From: Vespa crabro
Lineage: Eukaryota > Arthropoda > Insecta > Hymenoptera > Vespidae
Direction of reading: 5' to 3'
DNA: 64,000 bases
Assembly: GCF_910589235.1 (NCBI RefSeq)
Contig: NC_060964.1
Span: forward strand, 944,071 to 1,008,070
Under the pieces are notes generated by a model. It was not told where the DNA came from. It ran no database searches and was given only the letters and a program-made list of their open reading frames with translations. The position numbers and the translations under genes were made by a program. Positions 12,729 to 22,080 of the stretch are shown in pieces (the stretch's first letter is position 1; the number at the start of each line of letters is the position of its first letter).

Positions 12729-14061
12729 TAATAATAATATTAATAATAAAAGTAATAATAATAATAACAATGAATTAGTTTTAAAAAAAGAAGAAGAATA
12801 AGAATACATAAATAAAAAAAGGAAGAAAAAAAATTCAATTTCTCGTGCGTATCTGCAAATCAGTTTCATTTTAATTCGATTGCGATTCGGTCCCTAGGCA
12901 TGCTATATTACGTTAGAATATACAGCACTGTGATCTACATTAATTGAATATTGCATTGATTTCTCCATTCACGTAGATTTTATTTTTGTTTGTACATTTT
13001 TATTTTCACTCTAGATGCAGATCCAAGTGACATTATTTTTGTGTGGCGTCATTTATCTTTAATTGACAATTAAGGTTAACTCGGTCATTTCATTAAAAAA
13101 AAAGGGGGTGTGGGGGAAAAAGAAAACAGACAAATTTTTCGTTATACTAAATTCGAAATAAATAAAAAAAAAAGGAAATATTACTTTGTATTTGTTTATT
13201 TACTCATTGTACTTGAATTAATGGGGAAATATTATTTATGTTTGTACAGTATTGATGTTAGAATCGAACGTTTTTTGTTATTGTGCTTCATGGTGCGACA
13301 CGTTAATACATTTTTGTCGAAGGTATAAATTAAAAATTTTATAAATAGAAAAATATCATGAATTCTGAATTTTCTAGGTAAACGACATCAAATAAGAGCT
13401 CAAGATTTTTTTATCCACAAACATCAGGAAATATTAATGTAAATTATATTATAATGCAAATATTCACCATCGATATGTTCGGTGCAAAGAATACGGGCCT
13501 TAGAAAGTGAAACCTACTTTTTTATTCATAACCACAATTCTCAGATTAAAAGCAGCTGCGTGTGTTCATTAATATGTCATCTTGAAATATATCATATATA
13601 TATATATGTATATAATATAATTTTACGAAAATTATCATAGTTTTGCTCGAACAACTGGTAATCATTATGTTTTTATTATAAGCTTTAACTATAAAAATTC
13701 ATTTACTAGTTTCAATTAAAATTATGTTTTTCTGCTATCTTTGACGATGGTAGATTATTTTAATTAACTAGGTTAGGTTATAAAGTTATTTACATCAGGT
13801 GATTAATCAAGTATTGTTATTGCGTAACTGTTGTTCGAGCGCTGAGGATGAGGATGACGACCCTGATGTGAAAGCGCAAAGGGAGAAAGAGAGGCGACAG
13901 GCAAATAATGCTAGGGAAAGGTAAGCGCATACCAAAGATATGCACCGATGCATTTATGTGGTTAAATAATTCAGTGCTATGTGTGGCCCGTATTCTATGT
14001 ATGTGTGACAACGATGCTCTGATTTTATTCTCAATTCTGTGAAAATTTTAAATGATATTTG

Positions 14062-14138
<77 letters not shown>

Positions 14139-14903
14139 ATATGTATATGTATATGTATAGAAAAGGTTTCATGAAAGTGGATATTATTAAAGTAGAAACA
14201 TAAGTTTTTCTACTTATATACATATGTAATATATAATATCATTTATATATTCAAATTTTTTTGTAATTGATAGAGAGTTGAACGATTGTGGATGGAAAGA
14301 ATACTTTTAAAATTGTTGTGTCTTTTTACGCTGATCAAAAAGTACAAATTGCTAATGGATCAATATAAAATTTATTACAGGATACGTATTAGGGACATCA
14401 ATGAAGCTTTAAAAGAACTTGGAAGAATGTGTATGACACATTTGAAAACGGACAAACCACAAACAAAACTTGGTATCCTTAATATGGCCGTAGAAGTTAT
14501 CATGACGCTTGAACAGCAAGTTAGAGGTATAATTTTGTTCTTTATTTGTTATTTCTCTTTTTTTTTCTTCTTTTTATTAAGAAAATATGTAATTTTAAGT
14601 TTTAATCAATGTCCTTTCATATATTCGCAGAACGAAACCTTAATCCAAAAGCAGCATGTCTAAAAAGAAGAGAGGAAGAAAAAGCAGAAGATGGACCAAA
14701 GTTACCTGGTCATTTGGCGGCTCACATAACACATCCACATCCTCACCCTCATGCACATTCTCAACCACCTTTTCCCGCGATGCCTGTATGTATTGAATTA
14801 CTATAATATTTCCTATTTATTAGTTACGTGCAATATTATAAACTTATATATTTTTTAGGGTCCACCACCTTCCCTTCAGCACAATCCAACGCAGCCACAG
14901 TAG
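1248..14903 (+). CDS. da: daughterless, class I bHLH E-protein (5'-partial gene, spliced)
   Basis: E-protein transcription factor (TCF3/TCF4/TCF12 homologue). Such proteins act in the nucleus and form homodimers or heterodimers with tissue-specific bHLH proteins on CANNTG E-boxes. The coding exons I join are 1248-1332, 3431-3567, 5289-5570, 6859-7020, (7861-7920), 8688-8831, 8924-9041, 11257-11392, 11903-11983 or 13840-13920, 14381-14526, 14631-14785 and 14859-14903. All boundaries have GT and AG and the phases agree, giving 1,491 nt (496 aa plus stop) without the 60-nt exon. Landmarks in order are [52 protein letters not shown], the basic region [10 protein letters not shown], the helix-loop-helix [13 protein letters not shown] to LEQQV, and [18 protein letters not shown]. 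The first visible exon follows a pyrimidine tract and AG, so the N-terminus and first activation domain lie upstream of the window. Splicing is inferred from sequence only. Confidence 0.93.
1333..3430. other. da intron containing a mariner-type MITE
   Basis: AT-rich intron bounded by gtgagt and ag. Apart from the MITE at 2701-2832 it contains only poly-A/T and short repeats. The small ORFs in it are low-complexity. Confidence 0.7.
2701..2832. mobile_element. Mariner-type MITE, 132 bp with about 25-bp TIRs
   Basis: The left end starts TTAGGGGGACCGGAAAGTAA (2701-2720, match continues to 2725). The right end (2808-2832) is its reverse complement, perfect over 25 bp. The element is flanked by TA on both sides (2699-2700 and 2833-2834), the target duplication typical of Tc1/mariner. 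The interior is AT-rich with no coding capacity, so it is a non-autonomous miniature element. It sits in the da intron. Confidence 0.9.
3431..3567 (+). CDS. da: da exon with Gly/Pro-rich DPW segment
   Basis: It is preceded by tttatag and followed by gtaagt. It enters in phase 1 (split GAT codon) and leaves in phase 0. It encodes [15 protein letters not shown] followed by a Gly- and Pro/Tyr-rich stretch ending HLPHDPM. Vertebrate E-proteins have DGxxxSSDPW at the same point, which supports homology and frame. Confidence 0.9.
3568..5288. other. da intron with ATCC repeat and poly-T tracts
   Basis: No coding content recognised. It contains an (ATCC)n tetranucleotide array and long T tracts near 4486-4514 and 5221-5253. 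Many small ORFs here are translations of these simple repeats. Confidence 0.7.
4254..4359. repeat. (ATCC)n tetranucleotide microsatellite
   Basis: About 25 imperfect copies of ATCC. It creates spurious IHPS-repeat ORFs on both strands. Confidence 0.95.
5289..5570 (+). CDS. da: da exon with SLPPMSTF and [11 protein letters not shown] motifs; alternative 3' ends
   Basis: The acceptor is gttttcag at 5281-5288, phase 0. The exon encodes an Ala/Ser/Pro-rich stretch with SLPPMSTF and, near its end, [11 protein letters not shown]. Both are strongly conserved in vertebrate E-proteins. Three in-frame donors are possible: after 5567 (gtagtg), after 5570 (gtgagc) and after 5582 (gtacgt). Joined to the next exon they give LAS-IY, LASV-IY or [10 protein letters not shown]. 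The first two best match the conserved LASIY of other E-proteins. I use 5570 as a compromise between homology and donor quality. Confidence 0.87.
5612..6490. repeat. Intronic tandem satellite, about five diverged units of 150-210 bp
   Basis: Units recur at about 5719, 5888, 6042, 6192 and 6400. Each has, in order, an AAAGTATTAT-like start, a TTTTCTCA-GTTATTCC-like block, GATAAATGTCGTCTAAG, ATCGTAAAGATTGTTAAATAG, TTTAATTTGTAATCATTTG and TATCAAATATAAATCA. Units differ by substitutions and by the length of an internal TA run, the longest at 6329-6394. Seen directly in the sequence. Confidence 0.88.
6329..6394. repeat. (TA)n microsatellite inside the satellite array
   Basis: Perfect TA run of about 66 bp within one expanded satellite unit. 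Confidence 0.95.
6859..7020 (+). CDS. da: da exon with [13 protein letters not shown] motif
   Basis: The acceptor is tattacag and the donor is gtacgc at 7021, phase 0 at both ends, 54 codons. It encodes [20 protein letters not shown] followed by a Pro/Ala/Gly-rich stretch ending RGTIHM. The [12 protein letters not shown] block is a hallmark of E-proteins. Confidence 0.92.
7021..7860. other. da intron
   Basis: AT-rich with T tracts. No coding or mobile-element signal was found. Confidence 0.7.
7861..7920 (+). CDS. da: da alternative exon A encoding a second RLDDAI helix (60 nt)
   Basis: The exon follows gtgtgtgaag and is followed by gtgagg, phase 0 at both ends. It encodes [20 protein letters not shown]. 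The next exon begins with a homologous 20 residues, [20 protein letters not shown]. The stretch ctagacgatgccat here matches ctggacgatgccat there. The exon can be skipped, included, or used instead of the next one without changing frame. It is most likely an old exon duplication used as a cassette or mutually exclusive exon. The acceptor has a G/T-rich rather than C/T-rich tract and looks weak, which would suit regulated use. Confidence 0.75.
8345..8417. repeat. (GAT)n/(AAT)n microsatellite in intron
   Basis: A GATGAT run passes into AAT repeats and gives a spurious poly-Asp ORF. Confidence 0.93.
8487..8541. repeat. (TA)n microsatellite in intron
   Basis: TA run of about 52 bp between alternative exons A and B. 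Confidence 0.93.
8688..8831 (+). CDS. da: da exon B encoding the canonical [14 protein letters not shown] helix
   Basis: The acceptor is gttggtacag and the donor is gtaatg, phase 0 at both ends, 48 codons. [17 protein letters not shown] matches the vertebrate E-protein segment RLDDAIHVLRNHA closely. This region is usually assigned to or near the second activation domain. It is followed by [19 protein letters not shown] and TSPPQLDHL. It is likely the constitutive partner of exon A. Confidence 0.92.
8924..9041 (+). CDS. da: da exon between RLDDAI helix and bHLH
   Basis: The acceptor is attttag and the donor is gtaagt, phase 0 in and phase 1 out. It encodes a Pro/Thr-rich linker, [20 protein letters not shown], ending VTNA. 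IKIE fits a sumoylation-type motif (hydrophobic-K-x-E) and corresponds to the SSEIKSDDE region of TCF4. That functional reading is inference. Confidence 0.9.
9181..9330. repeat. (ACAT)n tetranucleotide microsatellite
   Basis: About 150 bp of ACAT/ATAT repeats. It gives spurious YMYVC-type ORFs. Confidence 0.95.
10551..10592. repeat. (TA)n microsatellite
   Basis: TA dinucleotide run in a da intron. Confidence 0.95.
11018..11080. repeat. Compound (CT)n(TG)n microsatellite
   Basis: A CT run passes directly into a TG run. Confidence 0.95.
11257..11392 (+). CDS. da: da exon with KRKDPPD and KRSR, tandem donor
   Basis: The acceptor is catctctttag at 11246-11256, phase 1 in. It encodes [20 protein letters not shown] and continues to GKGTKRSR just before the bHLH domain. 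Two donors lie 3 nt apart: gtagta after 11392 and the stronger-looking gtaagt after 11395. Both keep frame with either basic-region exon. They give ...RS-A... or ...RRY-A..., a one-residue difference. The KRSR cluster is basic and could serve as a nuclear localisation signal. Human TCF4 also has an alternative donor here (+/- RSRS). Confidence 0.88.
11557..11728. mobile_element. Mariner-type MITE, 172 bp, in da intron before alternative bHLH exon
   Basis: The left end TTAGGTTGGGGAAAAGGAAA (continuing TCCATTATT) is matched in reverse by the right end ...AATAATGGATTTCTTTTTTC CCAACCTAA. The element is bounded by TA at 11555-11556 and 11729-11730. The interior includes a (TTTTA)n run and no ORF of note. 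It is an internally deleted mariner. It lies 175 bp upstream of exon 11903-11983. Confidence 0.92.
11903..11983 (+). CDS. da: da alternative basic-region exon 1 (ANNVRER), 81 nt
   Basis: The acceptor is ccgttgttcgag and the donor is gttagt, phase 2 at both ends. It encodes [14 protein letters not shown] followed by [14 protein letters not shown], the acidic lead-in and basic region of the bHLH domain. The Glu of RER that contacts the E-box is present. The residue between NN and RER is Val. Ala is the usual E-protein residue, while Twist-type factors have Val here. Compared with the exon at 13840-13920, 20 of 28 residues are identical and length and phases are equal. The two are therefore probably spliced mutually exclusively. 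Using both would duplicate the basic region in frame. Confidence 0.88.
12061..12170. repeat. 20-bp minisatellite
   Basis: The unit TATATATGTATACATACATA is repeated exactly at 12081, 12101, 12121 and 12141, with partial flanking copies. The unit is a near palindrome. Confidence 0.95.
12369..12427. repeat. (TA)n microsatellite
   Basis: TA dinucleotide run. Confidence 0.93.
12644..12780. repeat. Poly-A followed by (AAT)n
   Basis: A-tract passing into imperfect AAT repeats. It yields a poly-Leu/Ile shadow ORF on the minus strand. Confidence 0.92.
13840..13920 (+). CDS. da: da alternative basic-region exon 2 (ANNARER), 81 nt
   Basis: The acceptor is actgttgttcgag, nearly identical to that of the exon at 11903, and the donor is gtaagc. 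Phase is 2 at both ends. It encodes [14 protein letters not shown] then [14 protein letters not shown], the canonical E-protein basic region, with the E-box-contacting Glu present. The longer acidic run DEDDD and Ala before RER make it closer to standard Daughterless than exon 11903. The short sequence ttgcgtaac lies about 12 nt upstream of the splice site as a likely branch-point region. Confidence 0.9.
14063..14158. repeat. (TA)n and (TATATG)n microsatellite
   Basis: TA run passing into TATATG hexamer repeats, in the intron after alternative exon 2. Confidence 0.94.
14381..14526 (+). CDS. da: da exon encoding the helix-loop-helix
   Basis: The acceptor is tttattacag and the donor is gtataa at 14527, phase 2 in and phase 1 out. 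It encodes [20 protein letters not shown] (helix 1), a loop with LKTDKPQTK, and helix 2 [18 protein letters not shown]. This is the dimerisation region common to both alternative basic-region isoforms and is virtually invariant in insect Daughterless. The loop and helix 2 show no disruption. Confidence 0.96.
14631..14785 (+). CDS. da: da exon encoding the E-protein C-terminal domain
   Basis: The acceptor is tattcgcag and the donor is gtatgt, phase 1 in and phase 0 out. It encodes [20 protein letters not shown], the conserved block directly C-terminal to helix 2 of E-proteins, then [12 protein letters not shown] and a His/Pro-rich run HPHPHPHAH before QPPFPAMP. Confidence 0.95.
14859..14903 (+). 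CDS. da: da terminal coding exon
   Basis: The acceptor is atattttttag, phase 0. It encodes [14 protein letters not shown] and stops at TAG (14901-14903). The C-terminal tail is short and rich in Pro and Gln. No splice donor is needed after it. Confidence 0.88.
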   Translation, partial: GPPPSLQHNPTQPQ

Positions 14904-17289
14904 CAGCGGCTCTGCGGCGGTATCATCCTGTGTTAAGGGGTAGATACACCTTAAAATTGGCTAGTCTACAAATATGACTTGTATCCACTTATCAAAACTT
15001 TTTCCTATCCTTATGGGCTATTAAAGTATAAAAATATTCAATGGTATTATGTCGATTGAATGAAGAACTTCTCTTCCATGTCGTTCAGTATTTTAACAAT
15101 GATGATCTATGATTTTACATAAAGGCTCATTTAGATTTCTTTTTACCTTTTTCTTTTTTATTATTATTACTATTATTATTTTTATTATTATAATTATTAT
15201 AATTACTATCATTCTTCTTCTTATTATTATTATTAGTTTTAAAAATATTTTTTAAATGATGCTGTAAAACGTAGTGCCTATTATGCAAAAAATTGAATCA
15301 TTATTATGAGTGTATGGAACATTCAATGAGACATATGTGATCTTTTAACATTTTTTTTTCCGTCGAATAAGGAAAGGAAAAAGTATCGATTTGTAGAGAT
15401 CCAAGCATAGAACAGGTAGTCTTAAGAAGCATCTACCCTTTTAAGGCGGCTTGAAATTATTTTTATAAATAGCAAGAAGACAAAGGAATATGGTTCCTCT
15501 CTTTCGAGATATAAAAGTTTGTAGTTAATGATCGAGATCTCACTAGCTCGATCTAAGCCCCGTTGTCGGTATATATTGACTCGCTTTTATGACCTAATAT
15601 AAATCGAACTTACAGAGAATCGTGGAATTGATGGTGTTTAAAATTTATCGACTATACGGTGATCATTACAATTTTCAGTAATGTCACTTCGATAGATGAT
15701 TTAAGACTTACGGAATGCGCCATTTTACATATTTTAATTGTAATGCTAAAAGTATCAATCGTTTTCTTTTATCGCTGAACGTTTCTTCAATCAAACTTTC
15801 AAAAGTAGATTTGTACAGAGATGATATTGAAAAAATTCTATGTAAAAAATAATTGAAACTTAATGATTTTGTTTTTATTGATAAGAACAAAAGTGTTTTT
15901 TTTTTTTTTATTTTTCTTTTTTCTCTCTAAAGTAATATAACGGCACATACCGAAGTGAATACAATTATTGATAATCATAGTCAGTTATTTCTTGTTTCTT
16001 TATTTGAAATTTTGCATAATAGAGATATTTTTATTTCCAAAGAAACTTGGAAAGAAACTTATCGGCATATCAATTGGAACTGTGATAAAATAGCAACAAA
16101 TATTTAAGGAATGTGGACGTATTATGCAACAGATATGATTAACTGAAACGTCAAAAAAGATACTTTACATTGCGTATGATTTTTTTTTGTATTTAGAAAC
16201 ACTGCCGGAATTAAAGCCGAACGTAATTAAATGGAACGGTTTGACGTTTTGGTTTCAATGCGTTCATTAGATGGCTCTAGTTCTGTTTATGTTCATGAAT
16301 GTCGATAAAGTTGCGGACTGTGTCATGGAATCGTTCGAAGCAGAATTTAATTTTATCAATGATAAAATTGAAAACATAAAAGTCGCATGTTTTGTGAGAA
16401 GTACACTTAAGACATACTATATAGATCGAAACTTTTTACATTATCAGAAATCTAATTACTGAAAAATGATCATGGTAAATATACAGTCTTTGTAAATATG
16501 CCATAGTGTTTGACGATTCGACGCTTTAAGAAACGAATTATGTTAAGAAGGTAAGAAGAAACCAACAGTACATATGTATCCAACACTAATTAATTTTCAT
16601 AACTTATTACTACATGCAATTACACATCCATGAAACTCTGTTATCAGTGATTATGTATGATTTTCATTTAATAATTCATTATTACATAGATTTCATTAAT
16701 GAAATCGATCAAAAATATTTTTTTTTTTTTTTTTTTTAGTTCCTTTTTTATTTTTTTTTTTTTTAATTTTTTTGAAATTAAAGAATATGTGGATTATAAA
16801 TAATGATATTTTAACAAAAAATTTTTTGTCTTTGACATTAAGATTTTTTATACATTGATTATTACAGAAATTATTGAGAACAGAATTTATACAGAAAGGT
16901 ATTTCTGTAAAAAAAAAAAAAAAAAAATTAAAAACAAGTAGCTAAGAAATGAAGACAAATCGAGATCAATTTTAATATGGTTATAATCAGTGTTGGAGCA
17001 TGTCAATTGGTATTAAATTGGCGTCTTCCGTTTATTCCACTGTTATTATGACTAGTATAAATGTATGTGAGCAAATTTGCTAATACATTATAAAATTAAA
17101 AAGTTTACAAAATTTTCGATACAATACTGACATTATCTTTGTTAATAGGAAACCATAATCAATTAGTTAAATACAACGCAGGTTTTCCTATCTCGTATTT
17201 AATGAAAGAATGTATGCAGTTTGTATTATAAATTATTTTATTAGATAAATTCTTTATTTCAAATCATTACACGGATCTGAGTGGATCGT

Positions 17290-17332
17290 AAATGAACCGA
17301 ACCGAACCGAACCGAACCGAACCGAACTGAAT
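17290..17332. repeat. (AACCG)n pentanucleotide repeat
   Basis: About seven tandem copies of GAACC/AACCG, decaying to gaactgaatcgag. It is not the insect telomeric motif TTAGG/CCTAA. Confidence 0.92.
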
Positions 17333-18147
17333 CGAGTCGAATGAATGACATTAAATTTTTCAAATGAAATGGATATGCATAATTAATAATTCAAGGTTTA
17401 TAAAGAAAAAAAAATTTTCCAGCGAATCCAATGGTCGAAATCCCGCATATTTAATTCATTTGATTCGACAAGTGATGTATCATTGGACTCGATTATTTAA
17501 ATGGAATGAAACAAACGATTTGCTCAGGTTTAATTAGGCATTTTATATAATGTTATTAATGTACGTATTGTAGCTCGTTTAATATCTTTAACTGCAGAGA
17601 AAGAAAGAGAGAGAGCTGTGTATATGTTCTTGTTACACTTATCTTCTGCAAATCGAAACTGCAAGGAAAATGGAAAAAAAGAAAAATGTTTTAATCCATG
17701 TATCATATATACTTAATCGTTTATATAGAACTTATTTGTAAAATATATCTTTTTCACAATGAAACACTCGCCGATGGTCGTTCAATAATGACAATTAAAA
17801 AGAGAAGTCGTGGTAGATTGAAAGGTATTTTCTACCAATCCAAATATTCTACCTCTGTCTCGATAATTCTAACGAGATTTCGTTAGGAAAATACAAAGAC
17901 AATATTAGAACTTGCAAACGATTACCTGTTAGAACCGATTGTTCAAATACGGAATGGCTTACGTTGTAAAAACGTATGATGCATTGTTTGCCAAAGTGTT
18001 GTACGATGTATAGCGTGGCGCTAATTTTGCATATCTATCGTGTAACCATACTATGCTTTCATGTGAGAAACATGTCTTTAATATACTTAAACGGGGCATC
18101 TTACGTAGATGGAGAGAACGAAACGTGTAAATAAAAAATATTCTTTT

Positions 18148-18149
<2 letters not shown>

Positions 18150-18184
<35 letters not shown>

Positions 18185-18210
18185 GTATGTATATATATAT
18201 ACATATATAC

Positions 18211-18262
<52 letters not shown>
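18150..18262. repeat. (TA)n/(TATG)n microsatellite
   Basis: TA-rich dinucleotide array of about 110 bp in the region downstream of da. Confidence 0.94.
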
Positions 18263-18265
<3 letters not shown>

Positions 18266-20032
18266 CTTCGCAAACTAATATTTTATACCAATAATTATTA
18301 TTAAACATAGCTGACACAAGCTGCATCCCACGAATTAGGAAAACAATAAATCGTTCGCGTTCCTTTGGCGAGATTATGCACTGGCCACTGTCCATAGATT
18401 TATTGGTATTATATGGAGATGAGTACAAGTTTGTAAAGTTCTATCTTATATATACGGTGTTTTTGCGTGAGAAACGTTGTCATGCTTTTGACAGATTTCT
18501 TTATTGAATCGATGAAGTTTATACTTGGTATGTATAGATCTTCCTCGTGAAATAGAAAAGTAAAACATAATGTTTATTACGTACTTACATGCTATAATTG
18601 GCTACGATCGACGAGATGATAGAATCTGTAAAAATATTGTTAATATCTTTAACATTTTCTTTTATATTTATAAAGACAAAAAATAAGAAAGGGCCTTAGG
18701 ACCTTACATTCAAATTTATATAAAATAAGATTTATATCCTCTATTTTATTAGTCGAACTTATTGTCAAACGATACCGTTTCTTTCTTTTTTTCTTTTCTT
18801 TTCTATTTTTGTTTTGTTTTTTCCTCTCTTTGCTTTTCTTTCTATAACGAACGAATGCATAATTGAAAAATTATTTACAAAGTGAACGTGTTGAAAGGCT
18901 CATACATATTCTGTATATTGAGAAACAGAAATTAATTATTTCTCATAAGAATTTAAAATAGTACGGGAATACAATTTATTCTTCGAGATAATGGAACTTC
19001 TTTTACTTGAATAGACGAGAATGTAATAAGAAATACGATATCTACATTTGTTCAATCTCTCCGAGTGAAGAAGCATATCATTATAGTTTTTCGTTTGTAC
19101 AATAAATGTAAAAAGTTTCAATCGAGTCGATAACAATCTTTATCATTATATCAAGTCTTCGTGCGGAGACGATTTCTTTGGGGGAGTAGGGAGAAGTGGT
19201 CGATTTATTAGAACTAATTTAACTACTTCGATAATTATTATTATAAAATGAAGTGTTCTTTATCGATTTTAAGTCGAGATATAAAAGAAAAGAGTTGGAA
19301 GGGAAGTGGAATGAGAAGGAGAAGAAAGAAACATGGGTGGGAGTGAGGGCACTTGGGAGTAGAAGGTGTGTGAGGGAAGGGATGGAAAAGAAAAAGAGTG
19401 CGCGCATAAAGAAATTTTTGCACCGTGTAATGAAGAACGAAAAAAAAACTACGCTCTGCCAATTCCATGAATTCAAAATGCGTTCAATATCAATGAATTT
19501 TTCTTTTTTTTTTTTTTTTTTTTTTTATTATCTATGAATGTACCTTTTTTACTTTTCTCTCTTTAGTCCGAGGTAATTAATTAATATTTGTACGATGATC
19601 GAATTTATTTCGAGCCAGATTAAATCATACCTCACGAATTTAAAGTTGTATATTTCGAAAAGTTGGAACGTCAAATCGGAAAACGTTTATTTAGAAAGAA
19701 AGATGTGAGACGGTTCTTTTTTTTCCTTCTTCTCTCCCTTTTTCTTTTTTTGTTTCTTCTTTTTCTTTTTTCAATGGATCATTCCACAGACGGCCTAATA
19801 ACGGTGAAAGAAATCGTTTAGCTTGGGAAACAAATGATCAATCCTCATATCGGATTTCCGATCGCACGACGCTTCGTACTTATGTATATACATATACATA
19901 CAAACATACACACGCACACAAACACGTCTATATATAAAATATATATATACATATATATATTTCCTTTTATAATATGGATTACCTTCTGCGTATCAAGTTA
20001 ATGACGTGTATAACAATTCGTTAAATCAGAGA

Positions 20033-20240
<208 letters not shown>

Positions 20241-20805
20241 GTTCTAATAAGAACAGAACTTTTATCATCGATCAGAATTTATCATCAAAGAAGGTTTAAA
20301 ATTAAACGTTTTACTCCGATCGAGAACAACTCGCACAACCTCGCTCCAGTTTTAATTGTTAATATTCATTTTTCAAAATTCGACGGGAACGTCATTAATT
20401 TCTATGGAAATAACTTGGCTTTTCTGCTCGGCGATTCTCGCATGAATTAAAAAATGCTAATATTAAGAATTAGAATTCAATGATGGTTAAGTAATCATTG
20501 GCAACGCTAACTCACGCAATTACGTGAGGGTATATGCGTAATCGGACGATGAAATGCATAAAAGAATGAAGTCAATGTTTACGTGATATCGACTGATAAA
20601 ACCGTTGGTTAAGCGAAATCATGCAACGTACATATACGTGACAGCGGCCGTCAAAGTGTTAACATGCACCGGTTGCCATTGGTTGAGCGTTATTATGAAA
20701 CAAAAAGAAAAAGAAAAAAAGAAAAAAAAGATGAAAAAAAAAATTAATTTATCTCCGACAAAGGTGGATAAAGATATGTCTATAGATTGCGAGGTGGAGA
20801 AAAAG

Positions 20806-20811
<6 letters not shown>

Positions 20812-20884
<73 letters not shown>
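20812..20884. repeat. (GA)n microsatellite
   Basis: GA run of about 70 bp. Confidence 0.95.
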
Positions 20885-20891
<7 letters not shown>

Positions 20892-21560
20892 AGAGACAGA
20901 AAGTTAATAAATTGTACATTGTGCGAGCTAAAAGAGAAATAGAGAAACGAACAAAGGATAAGACGTATAAACACAAGTACACATATATACATACATAAAT
21001 ACATACATACACAAACGTACTACAACGTAAATACATCAAGGGAAGTTTACGTGCGATATACTTATGCTCGCGAAAGGTAATCGTGTAAGATAATAACGAC
21101 AATAAATAGCTCGTAAGCCAATGTAAGCTAGGCACCTGTCGATAGTCTTAATTAGATAGTCAAAGTGAAGGAATACGAGGCTTGAGAGTATGCGCATTCG
21201 CTCGAAATTTTAATGAATGAAACGACGAATTTAAATCCTTTTTCTTTTTAAATCGAGATGATCTTAAATATGTATATTTTATTTGTTAATTCGTTAAATA
21301 TCGAAAAAAAACAAATCATCTTCGTCGTCGACGAATTATTAAAGGAATGAAAAAGAAAAAAAAATAATGGAAGATAATTATTAAGAAACAAAACGAACGA
21401 GCTTTGCCTCGATCGAAAAAGAATTCGTCGATTATTTTTTTTCCAGGGGTTTCTTTTTCTTTTTTCTCTTTTTTTAGATCTTTTTTTTTTCTTTTTTTCC
21501 GTTTTTGTCTTTTTTATCCTTACTCTCCATTCGTAATTGGTCAAATAGGTGATAGGGAAC

Positions 21561-21565
<5 letters not shown>

Positions 21566-21621
<56 letters not shown>
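21566..21621. repeat. (GA)n microsatellite
   Basis: GA run followed by GATC repeats. Confidence 0.95.
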
Positions 21622-21625
<4 letters not shown>

Positions 21626-21896
21626 TCGATCGATCGATGTGAGCTAAGAAAGTCGTGAGACACCAATTTTCCTTTGCGAACAGAACGATTATCGATGGAT
21701 ACAATATTGTATAATTATGATAGATATATAAGCTTATTGTATGATATGTAATTAAATTTGCACGTAAGTGATAAAACGTAGTCAGCTCGTGTGAATGGTC
21801 GTTAGGAATATTGAGTCGACCTCCTCCATGACGTATGCGTATGCGTCTGCAAAGAGGAATATGCGATTATTATTGATAATTAACGAATCACGAGAG

Positions 21897-21898
21897 GA

Positions 21899-21955
<57 letters not shown>

Positions 21956-22080
21956 AACAAAACAAATATTATACATATTATTTGAAAGGATGAGCGTTAG
22001 CGAGAAAGAGTGAGAGTGAGAAAAGTATACCCGATTGAGAAAGAAAGAAAGAAAGAAAGAAAGAGAGAAAGAAAGAAAGA
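21897..22080. repeat. (GA)n and (GAAA)n tracts
   Basis: GA run at 21900-21950 and GAAA tetranucleotides at 22040-22080. Confidence 0.93.

Larger units (their letters stand above)
11984..13839. other. Intron between the two alternative basic-region exons, 1.86 kb
   Basis: AT-rich with a 20-bp minisatellite (12061-12170), a TA run (12369-12427) and an A/AAT tract (12644-12780). No additional copy of the basic-region exon was found by eye. Confidence 0.65.

Noticed and set aside
17290..17332. Telomere-like pentanucleotide repeat
   Set aside because: The unit is AACCG, not the insect TTAGG/CCTAA, and the tract is only about 40 bp.
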